Below, piece after piece: positions 4,897-5,067 of a stretch of 5,067 bases of DNA (within the stretch, counting starts at the first letter, position 1; each line of letters starts with the position of its first letter). The stretch covers positions 1 to 5,067 of the forward strand of contig PFVP01000035.1 of assembly GCA_002790675.1 (NCBI GenBank). The letters are read 5' to 3'. The stretch comes from Candidatus Moranbacteria bacterium CG_4_9_14_3_um_filter_45_14. GTDB lineage: Bacteria > Patescibacteriota > Minisyncoccia > Moranbacterales > UBA1568. The position numbers were made by a program, and so were the translations under genes. Under the pieces are notes generated by a model, which saw only the letters and a list, made by a program, of their open reading frames with translations, did not search any database and was not told the origin of the DNA.

Positions 4897-5067
4897 TTAT
4901 TCTTTTACAATCAGCTTCCCGAATTGCCCGGCCTGACGATGTCCAGGCACAGAACAGTAATAGGTGAATTCACCGGCTTTGTCAGCGACAAATTCAATAA
5001 CGACTTCCTTGTCCAAAGGAGTTATTTCTTTGATGCCATACTCATCAAGGGTGAAATCATGCGAACC
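4897..5067 (-). CDS. Cupredoxin (plastocyanin/azurin-like copper protein), C-terminal part
   Basis: The frame is open from the window edge and ends at TAA (4899-4897), giving the last 56 residues. It contains GSHDFTLDEYG, with a probable first His ligand, and the C-terminal copper loop YYCSVPGHRQAGQFGKLIV. The Cys-x4-His-x4 spacing is that of type 1 copper sites in plastocyanin-like proteins and cytochrome oxidase-related cupredoxins. The position that normally holds the axial Met is Gln, as in stellacyanin. Such proteins carry electrons outside the cytoplasmic membrane or scavenge copper. The N-terminus, including any signal peptide or lipobox, is outside the window. It is a separate transcription unit from the haem/ApbE genes, so a functional link is only suggested by closeness. 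Confidence 0.88.
   Translation of the reverse strand, partial: GSHDFTLDEYGIKEITPLDKEVVIEFVADKAGEFTYYCSVPGHRQAGQFGKLIVKE

Noticed and set aside
1..5067. Alternative genetic code (UGA as Gly) as in some Patescibacteria
   Set aside because: TGA is the natural stop of the murein hydrolase, pseudouridine synthase, haem protein and Ca-loop protein genes at the expected lengths, and no gene needs read-through.
1..5067. tRNA, rRNA, insertion sequence ends, CRISPR or phage genes
   Set aside because: No cloverleaf-like segments, transposase motifs, regularly spaced repeats or phage structural proteins were seen on either strand.

Overview
The window looks like a chromosomal fragment from a small-genome bacterium, most likely a Patescibacteria/CPR lineage (Parcubacteria-like). 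This is inferred from the feel of the protein families: a short membrane-anchored glucosaminidase-like protein, a small Cys-containing transglutaminase-like hypothetical protein, and Ca-loop (thrombospondin type 3, TSP3) surface proteins. Shine-Dalgarno sites are poor and there are several extended -10 promoters. Codon reading is standard: TGA acts as a normal stop for several genes, so the UGA-Gly recoding of Gracilibacteria/Absconditabacteria is not seen. Every gene I can support lies on the minus strand, so transcription runs from the right edge to the left.

Right edge, 4897-5067: the C-terminal end of a cupredoxin, closed by a strong intrinsic terminator (4841-4871). Next, 4544-4796: a transglutaminase-like gene with its own extended -10 promoter directly against the ATG. 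It breaks off after about 68 family-like residues and runs, out of frame, into the last 16 codons of a MacB/FtsX-type ABC permease. This looks like a deletion or recombination scar.

Centre, 1716-4402: a compact four-gene unit behind a perfect extended -10 (TGTTATAAT). It encodes a membrane-anchored coiled-coil protein, a secreted acidic protein with Ca-binding loops, an ApbE-type FAD:protein FMN transferase, and a ferric-reductase-like transmembrane protein with two bis-His haem pairs and a TSP3 Ca-binding N-terminus. Together these suggest a membrane electron-transfer module using haem b and covalently bound flavin. The flavinylated partner is not in the window.

Left, 939-1667: an RluF-like 23S rRNA pseudouridine synthase with its own promoter, whose -35 box overlaps the stop codon of the haem protein gene. 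Positions 649-938 carry no convincing gene. They hold two adjacent inverted repeats that can pair in alternative ways, a good promoter, and an intrinsic terminator placed between that promoter and the next gene. Positions 34-648 encode a membrane-anchored, Cys-containing lysozyme/glucosaminidase-like protein. The first 21 bases look like one arm of a terminator cut by the window edge.
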